Origin: Hymenoscyphus infarciens
Lineage: Eukaryota > Ascomycota > Leotiomycetes > Helotiales > Helotiaceae
Length of the DNA stretch: 64,000 nucleotides
Assembly (NCBI GenBank): GCA_001414345.1
Contig: LLCB01000037.1
Location: 1 to 64,000 of the forward strand
Reading direction: 5' to 3'
The notes beneath the pieces are model-generated. The model was not told the origin of the DNA. It did no database searches and saw only the letters and a list, made by a program, of their open reading frames with translations. Made by a program: the position numbers and the translations under genes. Positions 47,365 to 59,650 of the stretch are shown piece by piece. Numbering within the stretch: position 1 is the stretch's first letter; the number at the start of each line of letters is the position of its first letter.

Positions 47365-50300
47365 TATAATAGTACGAAATATATACTACTATAGAAGAGG
47401 TATATAAGAGTGCGTTTAGTAGAATAATATACGTAGATACTAGGCTCTAATATAGAAGAAAAGGCTAAACTAGCCTTTTCTAACTCTAGGAGAGTAAGCT
47501 ACTATATATAAGAGATTTAGATAATACAAAAGAGTTTAAAACTAAATAATAATATATATTAGCTAAAATAAAAGCCTAAACTCTATAAAGTACGTCTAAA
47601 AGCCTAGATATATATAACCTTCTTAAAATAGATAATATAAAATAATAACTAAAATAACTATAGCTAAAACCTTATATATAGTAAGTACTCTTAGCTATCT
47701 AGAATAGCCTAGGTAATAGTCTAGTATATTCTTCTCTCTTAAAAAAGACTTATTCTTAAGTCTATCTATTTTATTATTTAGAGTTAAATTAAAATAGTAT
47801 AAGTATTATAATATTTATTATATTATTATAAGTAAGAAGGTTAAGGTTTAAATTATAGCTAATCTAAGTTTATAAATACTTTATTTATTATAATTATAAG
47901 TAAGATAAGATATTAAGATATTAGTTCTAAATTATATTTATAGATCTTTATAAAAGAGACTTTATTTCTAATCCTTTAATATTAAAGTAAGTATTTACTA
48001 AAAGAGTATAGTTTAATTTATCTAGTAGATTAGAAAAAGTTTAAAGTTTAAAGTTTAAAGTAGAGTTAGAAGTCGTTTAGTTAAAAGATAGTAATAACTT
48101 AGCTAAGAGTTTACTTTAAAGATATACTAATTTATATCTAATTTAAATTCTCTAAATAAAAACGAAACTCCTAGCTTAGCTAGAAGTAAAAGAAAGTAAG
48201 AAAGTAAAGACTATAAGACTCTATACTAGAGTTAGTAAGGTTTTAGCTAGTTAAATAAATATAATACTAAAGTTATTAAAGTTAAAATTATTATCTAATA
48301 TTTAAAATAATAAAAAGAATAGTTTTAAGTATAATATTTATTAATACTATTATATAAACTATATTACTTAAGCTTATAGACTACCTTATTCCTTTTAGTA
48401 ATTTAGATCTAAATTAGAGTACTTAAGAACTTATTTATAATCGTCTTCTAATTCTAATTCTACTTTAAAAATAGAAGAAGATTTACTATTATATTATAGA
48501 GAGTTTAGTTCTATATTAGATAAGAAGAGAAGAGTATTTTAAACTATAATACTATTATCTTATAACTTAGTATTTTAATCTATCTCCTTATCTATAGCTA
48601 AAAGAGTAAATACTATTCTAATAAACTTGTTTTTCTAATCTCTCTTCTTTATAATAGCTAAGTTTTAAAGCTAAGATATAATCTTTTCTTATATATAAAA
48701 GAACTTATCTAATTTATATACTTCTCTAAGTATAGTTATACTTAAAAAGTAACTTCTAAAATTAGTAAAAGGTTTTTTAATATTATCTTATCTTATTTAT
48801 AAAGATCTAAAAGCGTTTTAAGTATCCGTTATCTTATAACTAGTTAAAGAGTAGGTATTTAAAAAAATAACTATCTCTTCTTAATCTTAGAAAATATTCT
48901 AAACTAACTCTAACTTATATTTAAGCTTTAAGTAGTTCTTAGCTAGTCTAGTTATTATATTTTAAATAAGAGCTTTATATATTAGAAGTAAACTATAATA
49001 GTTAGTATTTATATAAAGTCTATTATATACTAAGATCTTTTATTATTAGTATATAAATAAAATGTTATTATTTAAAAGTTTAATCTTTTTAGTTATCTTA
49101 CTTTTTTAGAGTTAGAGAGTATTTAAAAGAGTTTTAGAGCTATATTAAGTAAAAGTAGATTATTAGAAAGTATTAGAAGTAGCTATTTATAACTAAAAGA
49201 GATATAAATTTAAGCTTAGAAGTAGAAGAGAGTTAGATTAGAAAAGGTTTAGAGATAAAGTATTTTATTAACTTTAAAATATAAGCTTACTTATCTATCT
49301 TTCTAGCTTAGCTAGTTAATTCCTTATTTCTTAATTTTCTACTTCTAAAGCTTATATAACTAACTATATTTAGTCTATATTTAAGAAGTCTTACTAGTCT
49401 CTTTAAATATTATTATTTCTTTAGAATCTTCTAGATCTTAGTATATAAGTACTATTTAAGTAGCTTTTAGAAAGAGAGGTAGTTTTAAAAGATTATTTAA
49501 TATCTTATAATAGAACTAGGTTTAATATCTTTATTAATTTAGAGAGAGAGAAGAGGTAAGATTAGATTTAGAAGCTTTTATAATAACTATCTCTTCAGTT
49601 ATTCTTACACCTCACGTGATTTAGTAGAACGCGGTTCTAATCTTATATTTCTAGCTCTAACGCGATTAAATATTTAAATTATTATCTTATTCTTTAAACT
49701 CTACTAAAGTATATAATAATATAGAAATTAAATAATAATTTACCTATAATCTTATATTTAAAAAGCTCTACTAAAAAAATCATTATTTTAGCGTAAGTTA
49801 GCCTATAATATAAGTATATAAGCTAAGTTTCCTCTATCTACTCCTACTACTTCTACTACTTCCACTGTCTCTTTTATACTCTTTTATTCTTCTTTTTAAT
49901 TAATATATCTTCTCTAGAATAGTATAAGGCTAATACTACTTCTAGTACGAAAAAGTCTACTAAAAGAGCCTTAAAAGCTACTAAAAAAGTCCTTAAAAAG
50001 AAGGCCTCTTAAATACGCCTCGTAGACGTGTTTCTTACTTTAATTTAGATTTTAATATCTTAGTACTTCTAAACTAGTTTAGTAGTATCGTAGTTCGAAG
50101 CTACTTAGATTTTAGTCTAAAACTATCTTAAATAAGAGTAGTTTTAAACCGGACTACTAAACACGTCTATACGTAGAGTATAAGAATAACTAAAGAGATA
50201 ATATATTAACTTATTTACTAAACCTAGAGTAGTATTCCTTATATTAAGAGAGTTATTAAGATTCTTAAAAATACTTAGTATATTCTAATCTCTTAATAGA

Positions 50301-50883
50301 TTTATAATAGAATTTTTACTAGCTATTTATATAGTTACTAAACCCTAGTATTACTAGCTATCTAGGTAGTCTCTAATTACCTAGCTATTTAAAGATATTA
50401 TTATTCTAGTCTAAATCTAGGCTAAATTATAAAGTATTTAAAAATAAAAGAAAGTAATAAAAAGCTTAAAAGAGATATTATTTATACTATTACTAGTAAA
50501 GAAGAGTTTAGCCTTTTTATATAATAGTACGAAATATATACTACTATAGAAGAAGTATATAAGAGTATATTTAATCAAATAATATATATAGATACTAGGC
50601 TCTAATATAGAAGAAAAGACTAAACTAGCCTTTTCTAACTCTAAGAGAGTAGACTACTATATATAAGAGGTTTAGATAATATAAAAGAGTCTAAAACTGA
50701 ATAATAATATACGTTAGCTAATATAAAAGCCTAAACTCTATAAAGTACGTCTGAAAGCCTAGATATATATAACCTTCCTAAAATAGATAATAAAAAATAA
50801 TAGCTAAAACAACTATAGCTGAAACCTTAAATATAGTAGGTACTCCTAGCTATCTAGAGTAGCCTAGATAATAGGCTATTATA
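47365..50883 (-). mobile_element. RIP-mutated LTR retrotransposon (inner element, 3.5 kb) with target duplication CTACT
   Basis: Reverse-oriented LTRs lie at 47365-47728 and 50518-50883, each reading TATAATAGTACGAAATATA at the left edge. CTACT flanks the element at 47360-47364 and 50884-50888 and is the natural continuation of the interrupted outer LTR. Internal sequence next to the LTR (AAAAAGG..AAACTCTTCTTTACTA on the minus strand) matches that next to the outer 5' LTR, so both belong to one family. The 2.8-kb interior, including a further nested TIR element, has no open frame. Confidence 0.82.
49588..50200. mobile_element. TIR element (about 613 bp) nested in the inner retrotransposon
   Basis: TATCTCTTCAGTTATTCTTA at the left and TAAGAATAACTAAAGAGATA at the right are inverted copies with one mismatch. 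A second inner pair (ACGTGATTTAGTAG and CTACTAAACACGT) extends the inverted repeat. The right third includes less AT-rich patches around 50,020 and 50,150. No coding capacity was recognised. Confidence 0.6.
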
Positions 50884-51023
50884 CTACTCTCCTAGAGTTA
50901 GAAAAGACTAGTTTTTCCTTTTCTTCTATATTAGAGCCTAGTATTTATATATATTATTCTATCTCAAACGTACTTCTATATATCTCTTTAGTAGTAGTAT
51001 ATATTTTATACTATTATATAGAA

Positions 51024-52056
51024 CTTATTAACCGTAGTAATATACTAATTAACGTAGCTTTTATATCTATAATATTAGATCTCTATATATAACTTAAAAC
51101 ACCTCTAGATTCTAAATAATCGATTCTTAACTTAACTCTCTAGATCTAGCTTAGCTCTAACTTTAGTCTTAAGAAGAAAACTTTATTTTATACTTAATAG
51201 CTCTTTAAGTTATTAAAACACTATCCTTCCTTAGAGAGAGAAAAGTATCAAAAACATACTCTTGAAAATAACAGCTAAATACAAAGTTTATACTAAAATT
51301 CTACATCAGAGCGTAGTTTATCAAGAAATCTAATTTAAAAAACCCTAATTAAAAAACCCTAAAATCTTCATTCCCAAGAGTCATTTAATTTGATTGATAT
51401 TCTTAGCATCAATTTCACTTTTACTATTCCCCGTGATTTTTCTTTTCAAAACAGGTTATGCGAAGTGGTGAACAAAGTGGTACTTACTTACTTCCAGCTT
51501 TCTACAAGAACTCACAACGCAGTACTTCCACTTCCACATAAAGAAAAACTCCCAGCCTATCTATACACCAAAAAAGACAAATTGGTATATCTCTTATTAA
51601 TTGTTGTCTCGTCATCGTGCATCACATTCAGATGCCAACCTTTCTTTTCAACCTCGTAGAAATATCGCTGCATGCACATAGATTGAAATTCTTATCTTAA
51701 AGATCGTGGTTCGATTATCTGCTTCTCTTCTCTTCTCTTCATCTTTATCGCTACCACATGAATAGACTGTAGTATATATACATGGCATGACACTGCCATA
51801 CTACTCTGCCCCCCAATCTAATCAGATCCAATCCAATCAGACCCAGTATCAAGATCTAATGAAATCTATACAAAACAAAAAAAGAAAGTGGTATCATAAA
51901 AGTATCCTCCCATTTCCCTTCGTTTGGCCCTCCGGATAATTACTAGGTCCTTCCTTCCTAATCCAAATCCAAGGGTAGCTGGATCCCATTCGGGGTCCAC
52001 CCGTTTTCCTTCCGAGCCCATCCATTTTCCTTCCTATACACAAAAATCAAACAAAA
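51024..52056. other. AT-rich edge and 3' flank of the next gene
   Basis: AT-rich to about 51,240, then normal composition. A short frame at 51390-51659 has no domain. The sequence after 51,700 probably includes the 3' UTR of the minus-strand gene that ends at 52057. Confidence 0.5.
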
Positions 52057-53729
52057 TTAAAACGCAACACCAACACGACTCCCCCTCACCCCACCAAGCC
52101 GCTCAACCTCCGTCTCCTTCTCAAACCCCAAGCTCACCTCTCCCCTCCCAACAACCCTTCGTCCCGGACTACTCTCCGGCGTAATCGTCGCCTCCTCATT
52201 CCTCTCCTCAAACTCCTCAGAGTAGGTAGTAGTAATCGTACTCAACGTACTAACCGTACTAACCGAATCCCTCCTCTCTCGGTTATAACCATGATACGAT
52301 TCATCAACCTGCGGCATCTCCACACACTGGTAGAACCCCTCTTTCTCGGTAACGGGTTTAGGTGTATTGGTGATGGAATCCATGGAGTCGATGCGCTTAT
52401 GGTTATCGTCTTTTGCGGTGGAGGTGGTGGGGAATAACCAGGCTGAGACGCGGCCGAAGGATTTCTTCTTTCGAAGAGGGGGGTGAGTTGGTTTTTGGTT
52501 TGGCACGAGCGTGAAGGGGAGGGGTGGGGGGAGTGCGTATGCTTGGGGACGGAGGGGGGATTTGGGTGGTGGGGAGGGGATGGTTGGGGAGACGGCGGAG
52601 ATTTGGAGGGGGTGGATTGGTTTTGCGGGGGCGGTTTGGGGGCGTTGAATGATGGTGGTGATTGTTGAGCCGCTGGTGGCGGCAACGCGGTTGGCGAATG
52701 ATGGTTGAGTGACGGGTGTGAGAGGCATTGGTTCTAAGATCTATTAGCATCATTCATGAAATATCGCACGGAGGAAAAACAAACCTTTGGTGGCATCTGA
52801 GTAGATACTGCGAGCTCCCCTTGAAGTAGCTCTTGAAGTCGGTCGACTGTTGAAGTAAACACTCTTTCTCTCCTCGATAACCTCGTCGATGTCTCTCAGT
52901 CTCTGCTCTAACTCAAACTTCTCGTGCAAAGCACTCTTGATACGTTCATACGCCGGTGGCTCGGTCATAGAGCGTAACCTCGCTTGTTCCGGGACCCTTG
53001 GTAGCTCGCTTTCGATATTGGACAACAATTCCTGAGCACTAATCGACCCAGGCCTTGCTTGAAAGTTGGAAGTCCATTCCGAAGAAGCTCTGGAGCTCGC
53101 GCGTAAAGGTTTCCTTGGGATTTGAAAGGATAAAGCACTTTCACTTCTCGTGTGGGTAATGACCGAGGCTGGTCGAGGAAGTGCTTCCATCGTATCGAAG
53201 TGAGGAAGTAATGGAGAGAGTCTTTCCTCTCTATATATGCTCAACTCCAAAGGCCTGAATGTTGGTGCCGTTCGAGTGGGCATCGCCTGTCCTACATGTC
53301 GAAAATCTGATGGAGCACCGATAGCCCCAATTCGCGGCCGGCGCGGACCATTGTATGCATTCAACCTTTTTCTCGCAGAGAAACGACCGCGACTTGATGC
53401 GCGGGATGCAAACGTCCTTGTTCGGTCAGCCCATTCCCTTCCTCTACTCGTCGAGGGTCGAGAGGGAGGCTCTGAGATGGGTGGGGGAATTAAACGAGGC
53501 TGCTGGTGCTCTATCCTCATAGGTCTTTCTATCTCTATACGGGAATTAAAATGATGCAAAGAAAGGGAATGCACTTGCTTGCTCGCACTTCGCACTCTGA
53601 GGGAAAATACTGACGATTTCTTGAGGAATCAACCTCACTCCCACTCTTCCGTGGCGACGAACAACAATTGACCGCTGTCCCCAGCCAGGCGGTATATGCG
53701 GCATCCAAATAACCGCTCAAGGTCTTCAT
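52057..53729 (-). CDS. Uncharacterised fungal protein, Ser/Arg/Pro-rich, mostly disordered
   Basis: The preferred model has three exons (53729-53589, 53532-52785, 52733-52057) and 521 aa; all joins conserve frame. The N-terminus MKTLSGYLDAAYTAWLGTAV followed by NCC could be a membrane-associated segment. The middle is rich in Arg and Ser (STSRGREWADRTRTFASRAS), with a short predicted coiled coil (IKSALHEKFELEQRLRDIDE). The tail contains KKKSFGRVSAWLFP and a Thr/Ser-rich end. I recognise no domain or function. Intron 1 needs the second AG of a TAGAG acceptor. If exon 1 is rejected, the protein starts at the ATG at 53520 (470 aa). Intron 2 also passes a first AG (ATAG) and uses TCTTAG, supported by the far better downstream frame. 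Confidence 0.68.
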
Positions 53730-54355
53730 GATCACGACTGCATCTCGCACGCTCACAGAGCCGGAATATCTCACAACAACAAGAACGAAAGAACAAGAAG
53801 ATTAACGAGGGAGGAGGAGCAGGATTAGAGGAGAGCGAGAGGAGGAAAAGAGAGGAAGGAAGAACAAAGAAAAAGAGCAGGTTCTTGGGGGACAAGTGTA
53901 GCAAGGTACCACGGCAGATAACGAGCCATCTCACCCACACGTCGTGGGTGATGATTCGTTCCCCTCGCTCACCCGCCAAAATCCTCCTGCACCAGGCGGC
54001 TCGATGATACCTGGTGGGTGGAGGAGAATTGATGTGGGTGGTGCGAGAGGGGGGGGGAGGGAGGGGGTGTGCCTGCCCATCGGATCCGGTCCTACGAGGT
54101 CGATCATTGTTTGGTCGCGAGCGGGTACACATTGCAGTGTTTGGCTCGTTCTGCTTCCTTCTCGCCTCCTCTCGCCTCCTGTCGCCTCCTGTCGCCATGG
54201 GCGTGTCTGCGTGTGTCCCTTTGCGCACACGACGACCAATGTTGAGGGCGATGATAGGACGACGTCGGAATAACCGCTATTGCCTGAGCCTTAAAGCGCT
54301 GGCTGACGTTCGATTTAGAATGGGCGCTGGTGGGTCCCGAAGGTCCCCCCAGGTG
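53730..54355. other. C/G-skewed upstream region of the uncharacterised gene
   Basis: Probable promoter and leader. It shows strong strand skew with long G- or C-rich runs (GGGGGGGGGAGGGAGGGGG near 54,046) and tandem CTCGCCTCCT-type repeats near 54,160-54,190. The long frames here overlap in several registers and reflect low complexity. Confidence 0.5.
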
Positions 54356-54376
54356 CCCCCCCCCCCCCCCCCCCCC
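54356..54376. repeat. C21 homopolymer
   Basis: Twenty-one consecutive C residues, preceded by shorter C runs. Such a tract can form G-quadruplex or i-motif structures and is also a common site of assembly-length error. Confidence 0.95.
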
Positions 54377-55380
54377 ACCATGAAAACTCTCCTCGCCAAT
54401 CAACTTCTTCATCGCGACTCTCATCCGACACACCCAAGAGATGCGATGTCTCCACGTGCTCTCACCACGCCCCAACCAGATCTGCTAGACTATAAGCAAG
54501 ATTGAAGCTGTTCCCTTGTGTCAGGTTCTTATTACCTTCAGGTCGTCACGACTGTCGAGGGATCGGGAGGCCCGAAGATGAGGGTTTATTACTGTTCACA
54601 TGTTTCATGCCAGGAACAAATCTTCTGCGGTTTGCCATTTCCCCGCAAGCCAAGCCGAGATCGCCCCCGAATCCTAACGCCGGGGATGATCCAATTTCAC
54701 CAAGCGCCGAAGAGGATCATCTTATATAGAACACAATCTTTTTTCGTCTTTCTCTTCATTTCCTGAAGGGTTTGGTTTCGGATTCACCACGCGCGGAATC
54801 GCCTCCAATTGTTTGATTTTCCCCAGCCTATGATAGGATGGATCTGCAACGGAATTGGTCACGTAACCTCGAGTGAGGTGGAAAATGTGTGGTGTTCATG
54901 GTCTTGCTCGTTATTCTGAACCTTTTGAGAGGATTATTACTTGTTCTGATTCTTCCTTACGTTTGGAAGAAATGCTTGAGTGTTGTTTGGTGCTGCTTTG
55001 ATGAAAACTGTTCCATCGTATCTGTTTCAGTACGAGCACGAGTAACTTTAGGTGTATCTCGGAGAGGATTGACATCCAGAGAAGGTTATTGCCACGTTGG
55101 TTTACAATTCTGAGCGTTTCTTTATGAGTCATTTATTTAAATCTATCTCATTCCTACCTAAGACCCAACCGATTTTAATAACCAAGTATCGCGTCGCACA
55201 AGTTGAAATTGTTTTCGCGATGAGCAACGAAAGCGATATTAGCAATCGTTATTTCAACTTTTCATTCCGTTGAGATTTTAAACGATCCAGGTTACCTTAT
55301 TTGACTTATCCGAGAAATCTAGACCTATAAACTTACCTAGCGTGCTCTATCGGTGTGTATGACGTTGCTATCATCTCTTT
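54377..55380. other. Gene-poor intergenic region
   Basis: Composition is normal. Short overlapping frames show no domain. No RNA gene or repeat was recognised. Confidence 0.5.
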
Positions 55381-55550
55381 CGGCCCCCTAAATCTTTGGT
55401 GGCTTACTCGACAATTAGTCGCATACTTGTGACTTTATTTTTGGGCCTCAAACATTATGCTGGCTTAGTCGCCAATCGATGGCTTACTCGTAGCTTACTC
55501 TTGGATTACTCGTAGCTTACTCGTAGCTCATTCGTGGCTTACTCTTCTTA
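55381..55550 (-). repeat. Inverted copy of the GAGTAAGCTA repeat
   Basis: The + strand reads GGCTTACTCG, TAGCTTACTC and CGTAGCTTACTCGTAGCTCA repeatedly. The reverse complement (GAGTAAGCTACGAGTAAGC, then GAGGCCCAAAAATAAAGTCA, then GTCGAGTAAGCCACCAAAG) aligns with 40,080-40,190. Confidence 0.7.
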
Positions 55551-58500
55551 CCTTACCCACCAACTCCAAACCCCATAAAACCCCCCTCTCAGTAAACCAT
55601 CCATCCACCCAACGACCACGTAGAACAATCAGTATAGTAAAAATACAATAGCGCAGCTCCAAAACTCCCCAAACTCAAATCACAAACCAAATCACAAACC
55701 CACTCAAAAAAAGGTCTTCCATCCTACTTAATTCACACCCTCCAACTTTCCAACTCTCACTCCCTGATTCTCCACCCAGTTCTGGTTATTACACCTACAA
55801 AGATCACATAATCCATCTAGGGTCGTATATTCCGACTCTGAGGGTTCGCATATCTCACCCCTTAAACAAGCTTCTGGACATTGGTTTATCAAGGTGAAGA
55901 GGGCATTGTGCGCAAGAGAGGGTGGAGGCGTGACACATTTCTTTGGGGTCGTGATTTGGAAGGTTGCGGGATGGGGTTGCTACTTTATTAGATGGGTGGG
56001 AATAGTTCTTTGCTTTTCTTTGGCCTATGGATCTCGATGAAAGGAAGAATGGAATTGAAAATGGAGCTGGGTTGTAGATTTTTCGAGTGAGTTGTGGTAA
56101 GTCACGTACAGTACCTCAAGCTTTTATTTATCTGCGGATGGAACACGGGTGTTTTGCGTAGTTAGTATTGTTTTCTGTTTCGTAAACTAAGAAAGTAACG
56201 GTGGGACTATCATTCTCTTTCATTGCGGCGGGACTCGGATGGTTTCAGCCTTCCAAGATGAGATCAGTGATAGGTGTATGCGTCAAAGAATCTTGTGGCC
56301 CGTCGGTTTGTGTTAGAATGTCTCGCGAAAGACTCTCTTATTGTAACTTTCAAACAGGAGTGTAGTGAGTTGTAATGAAAAATGTGTCGAAGTAAAGCAG
56401 GCTTCTAAAGAGACTATACGAGTATACGTCGCCGTGGTGTATTGGTATAAGCTCGCAAAATATAACAATAACTAATGAAACCATTCCACATACTCTTTTC
56501 TCTTCTTCAAAAAGTAGGTTCGGTATCTCGACAATGAGTTTCATTTTTGGACAAATTCAATGAAATGGCTGGAAGCGATTACCTCGGAGTGTGCTCATCA
56601 ATAGATTTTAGTTTTATAAGTACAGCTAACGTTCGAGTTTCCCGCCCCCTCCCAAGAGTTACAAATGAGCGTGTAATGATAACATGGTAAATTCCAAACA
56701 CAACGAGAAAATGCCGACTTCCTCAGCTGACCAATTTGTTCTCTTCTTTACCTGGTCTTCTCAAGACTCTCCCTTCTTCAAAAACACTCGGAACATCTCT
56801 TGGTATTTTTTATCTTAACTACAAAGCAGGCGATGCTTGAGGGCAGATGTTCAAAGATAATGTGGTTGTAAGTCAACGAAGAAGCTAGAGTGATATGGCC
56901 AGGTGCAACGGTCGCAGCATTTCCACCATCCGCTCGGGGCACGTCCAGTAATCGCCCTGTCGGCCGCTTCCAAATTAGTTGCATCGTTGTTTGCAATTTC
57001 TATATTGTAGACAGAGATTCTCCGAGTCGTATGATGGTTCTTTCATTTTCTCCAAGTTGGGCTTATGATGAACTTCCCACAATGCCGCCATGGTGTTGAT
57101 AAGGTTGCTTTTCTCCCTGAGAGATGTAGGTAGTAATTGTAAAGTGTAAAGGGTTTGAGGAAGAAGGATGGTAAAGAAGTTATTCCAGAGGGGCCATTCT
57201 GCATTAAATACAAATTCTCAGCAGGTAGATAGGTACTATTTCTGAAGGAGCTACTTTCTTTGTCCATGCCATTTACTCCCAAGTTAGTCCCAACTTCTAA
57301 TGCAAGTACGAGGACTTCTCATGACCCCAACTTGGTGAAGACAAGATACATCTCGCGTATCAGAAGACAAAGGAAAAAGTAAAAAGCAAACAGAATCCAT
57401 TGGGAACCTTCTGCCCAGGTAGAGATTAAGTGGAGATCGTGTCTGACGAAATATCGGAAATGCCGGGAGACGAGCGAATCCAAAAAAAAATCCAACAACA
57501 AAACTCTTTCAGGAAGGAATCAAGACCCCGCTTCATTCCTCTAACCACATTCTCGAGTATTTGACTGTATTTCATTGCTATTTTGACTGGTGGTACAGGG
57601 ATAACGTTGGTGACCAACACCGCAGGTAAACACCGCAGTTCTTTGAAGAGCAAGATACAACATATTCAAACTCGCACGTTGCTCTCGGTACTAAGTTCAG
57701 AAGACACACAACAGATCATGGGGAGATTTGGCCTCCGAATACTCTTTGTTGCTCTAAGAATCGGTTGAAAAGGCAGAGAGCAAACCGCGAAAAAGAACAC
57801 CACGCTGCAACTTAACCAACAAGCCAACGTATTATCATTTACGTAAAGAGGGGTCTCCTAGCCAACGGTCAACCAAATGCACAAAAATACTGTCTATCGA
57901 GCGCTCATTTCCCGTCAACAATGAACCATGGCAATATAGAACATAACACTTAGCCAGTCCCCATTCTACACGACCCGAATCGAACAGGAAGCCTCTGAAG
58001 TCTGCTTCAACCGCAGCCTCTCCGCAACTAGCCTATCGAGATTCACTTGTCAAAACCGAAAAAAAAGTAACCAATGCATCCGCCCGCCACTCCATCCATA
58101 CGAACGCTCCGAATATATCGAAAGCGCGCCTAACGCACAACGGTAATGACAAAGAAGTCAGAGCAACAGCCTTTGCTAAGTACTCCCGAATCTGCAGGCG
58201 GATACTACTCATGCCGAGTGTTGGATTATGAGCAGAATACACGGTAAAGAAAAAGCAGCCTCTACCTGCAATCTAAAATTTGCACGACAATGGAAAACTC
58301 CACAACCACAACGTAGAATTATCCCTCCTAGTCCTCCTATTTCTCATATGCGTACTTGGGAAAAAAATGAAATCCCATCAACTAGAAGAATTACAAAACA
58401 ACACGAATCTGATAGTTGTATATATACTCGCCTGAGGCATGGATTTAGCAGACATAAGAGGCTTTCACCTACCTGACTACGTATCGGTTTTTGCAGAGAG

Positions 58501-58596
58501 CCTTCTATTAAACGCTAGAAGGCTTGTGTCTATTAGATATAGTGTCTTCGTTTTTTTTCTAGTATACGATCTCTATAGATAAAACGATAGCCTATC
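55551..58596. other. Long gene-poor region
   Basis: About 3 kb of near-normal composition with only short, unconvincing frames (longest about 80 codons). No domain, tRNA or clear repeat was recognised. It may hold long untranslated sequence, non-coding RNA or decayed genes that cannot be identified by eye. Confidence 0.5.
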
Positions 58597-58766
58597 TTAA
58601 AGAAAAAGAGAGAGTCTTATAATAGTCTTAAATGTTAGATACTTCTAAGACTACTATAAGATAGTTCTAAAACTAGACAATCTTTGATTTCTTCCTACTC
58701 TCTATTAACTAGAGAGTACTTAAAAGTGTTTTATAACCGTCTATTAAACTCTCTCTTTTTCTTTAA
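58597..58766. repeat. 170-bp inverted-repeat element with perfect 19-bp arms
   Basis: TTAAAGAAAAAGAGAGAGT (58597-58615) and its exact reverse complement (58748-58766) enclose an AT-rich interior containing further short inverted tracts (CTTATAATAGTCTTA and AAGACTACTATAAGA). The structure resembles a small MITE or foldback element, but no other copy was found in this window. Confidence 0.65.
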
Positions 58767-59650
58767 AATAGCTCTTATACTAAGTGAGATAACTATCTTT
58801 TCTTTCTATCAGTAGTTAAGACCTTACTATCTCAAGTCTACGAACCAGAAGACGTCGTCAAATGAATTAAGTTTAGTGGCCTGTAATAATCTGAAATTGA
58901 GTTGCCACGCTTCCTGTAAAGGGCGTCGATGCTGACGCCTTAGGGCTAAGCGAGCCTGTAGGAAGACGATTAGCCCTTAAGATGCCTAAGTTACAGGGAA
59001 CATGGTGCATATCCAATAAAATACAGCGCTTGTCCCTGATTACGACTTCAGGCACCTTGCAGGGCTACCAGGCGTCCTCCGTATAAATCCAAGAGTCCAA
59101 AAGCAATCACAAAAACAGGTATCCTCAAATAACCACAAGAGAATTAAATTCAAATTACAATACAATATCAACCCCTCTCTCTCACTCCAATCTCAACCAA
59201 AGCGGGTATAAAGAATCTACAACATCCCCAACATAATCAACAGTAAATCCAATGCATCAGTAGCAAGTAGAAGTATGTAAAAAAGTAGGCATTTCGTAAA
59301 TACCCTAATGCGCTCGTTCGCTTACAAGGAGATTCGTAAATCTTTCCCTAGCTCTCTGTGCAGAAAAAGACTAAAGAAGTGCCCCTCCCAAATCCAATCC
59401 AGACCCGAGTCAGACTAGCCAAACTCCAATTCTCAACTCCCAGAACGCCCAATTTTTCCCACAAAGGTATAATTACTGAGGAGGGTTGGTATCTCACCCG
59501 CTATACATCTCATCCTTTTCGACCCTCATATTGTCCGAGGTATTCCGGGTCGATGAAACCTAGTGTGCAAAATCATCTGGAAAGGTAAATCAAACTTTAC
59601 CTTTTCGCTGAAAACGTACACATACCCGAACAAACCCCTGTTCAAAAGCC
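58767..59650. other. Intergenic region with a GC-richer patch
   Basis: A patch at about 58,873-59,090 is richer in GC than its surroundings and has short inverted tracts (CTTAGGGCTAA and TTAGCCCTTAAG). It encodes a 60-codon minus frame without a recognisable domain. The remainder is the 3' flank of the next gene. Confidence 0.5.

Larger units (their letters stand above)
46678..51018 (+). mobile_element. RIP-mutated LTR retrotransposon (outer element) with target duplication TAGAA
   Basis: The 5' LTR lies at 46678-47001 (TATAATAG..CGTACTATTATA, a mutated version of the TGTGACGG..CCGTTACA LTR). About 260 bp of internal sequence remains. A partial 3' LTR follows at about 47,270-47,364 and resumes at 50889-51018, ending CTATTATA. 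The pair is flanked by TAGAA at 46673-46677 and 51019-51023. The interruption is the inner reverse-oriented element. No coding sequence survives. Confidence 0.8.

Noticed and set aside
53635..54228. 197-codon minus-strand frame
   Set aside because: Low-complexity translation of a C/T-skewed leader; several equally long frames overlap in other registers.
56428..56458. TGGTGTATTGGTATAAGCTC resembling a tRNA D arm
   Set aside because: No matching anticodon or T arm within tRNA length.
58873..59055. 60-codon minus-strand frame in a GC-richer patch
   Set aside because: No recognisable domain; possible transposon fragment but nothing visible supports it.
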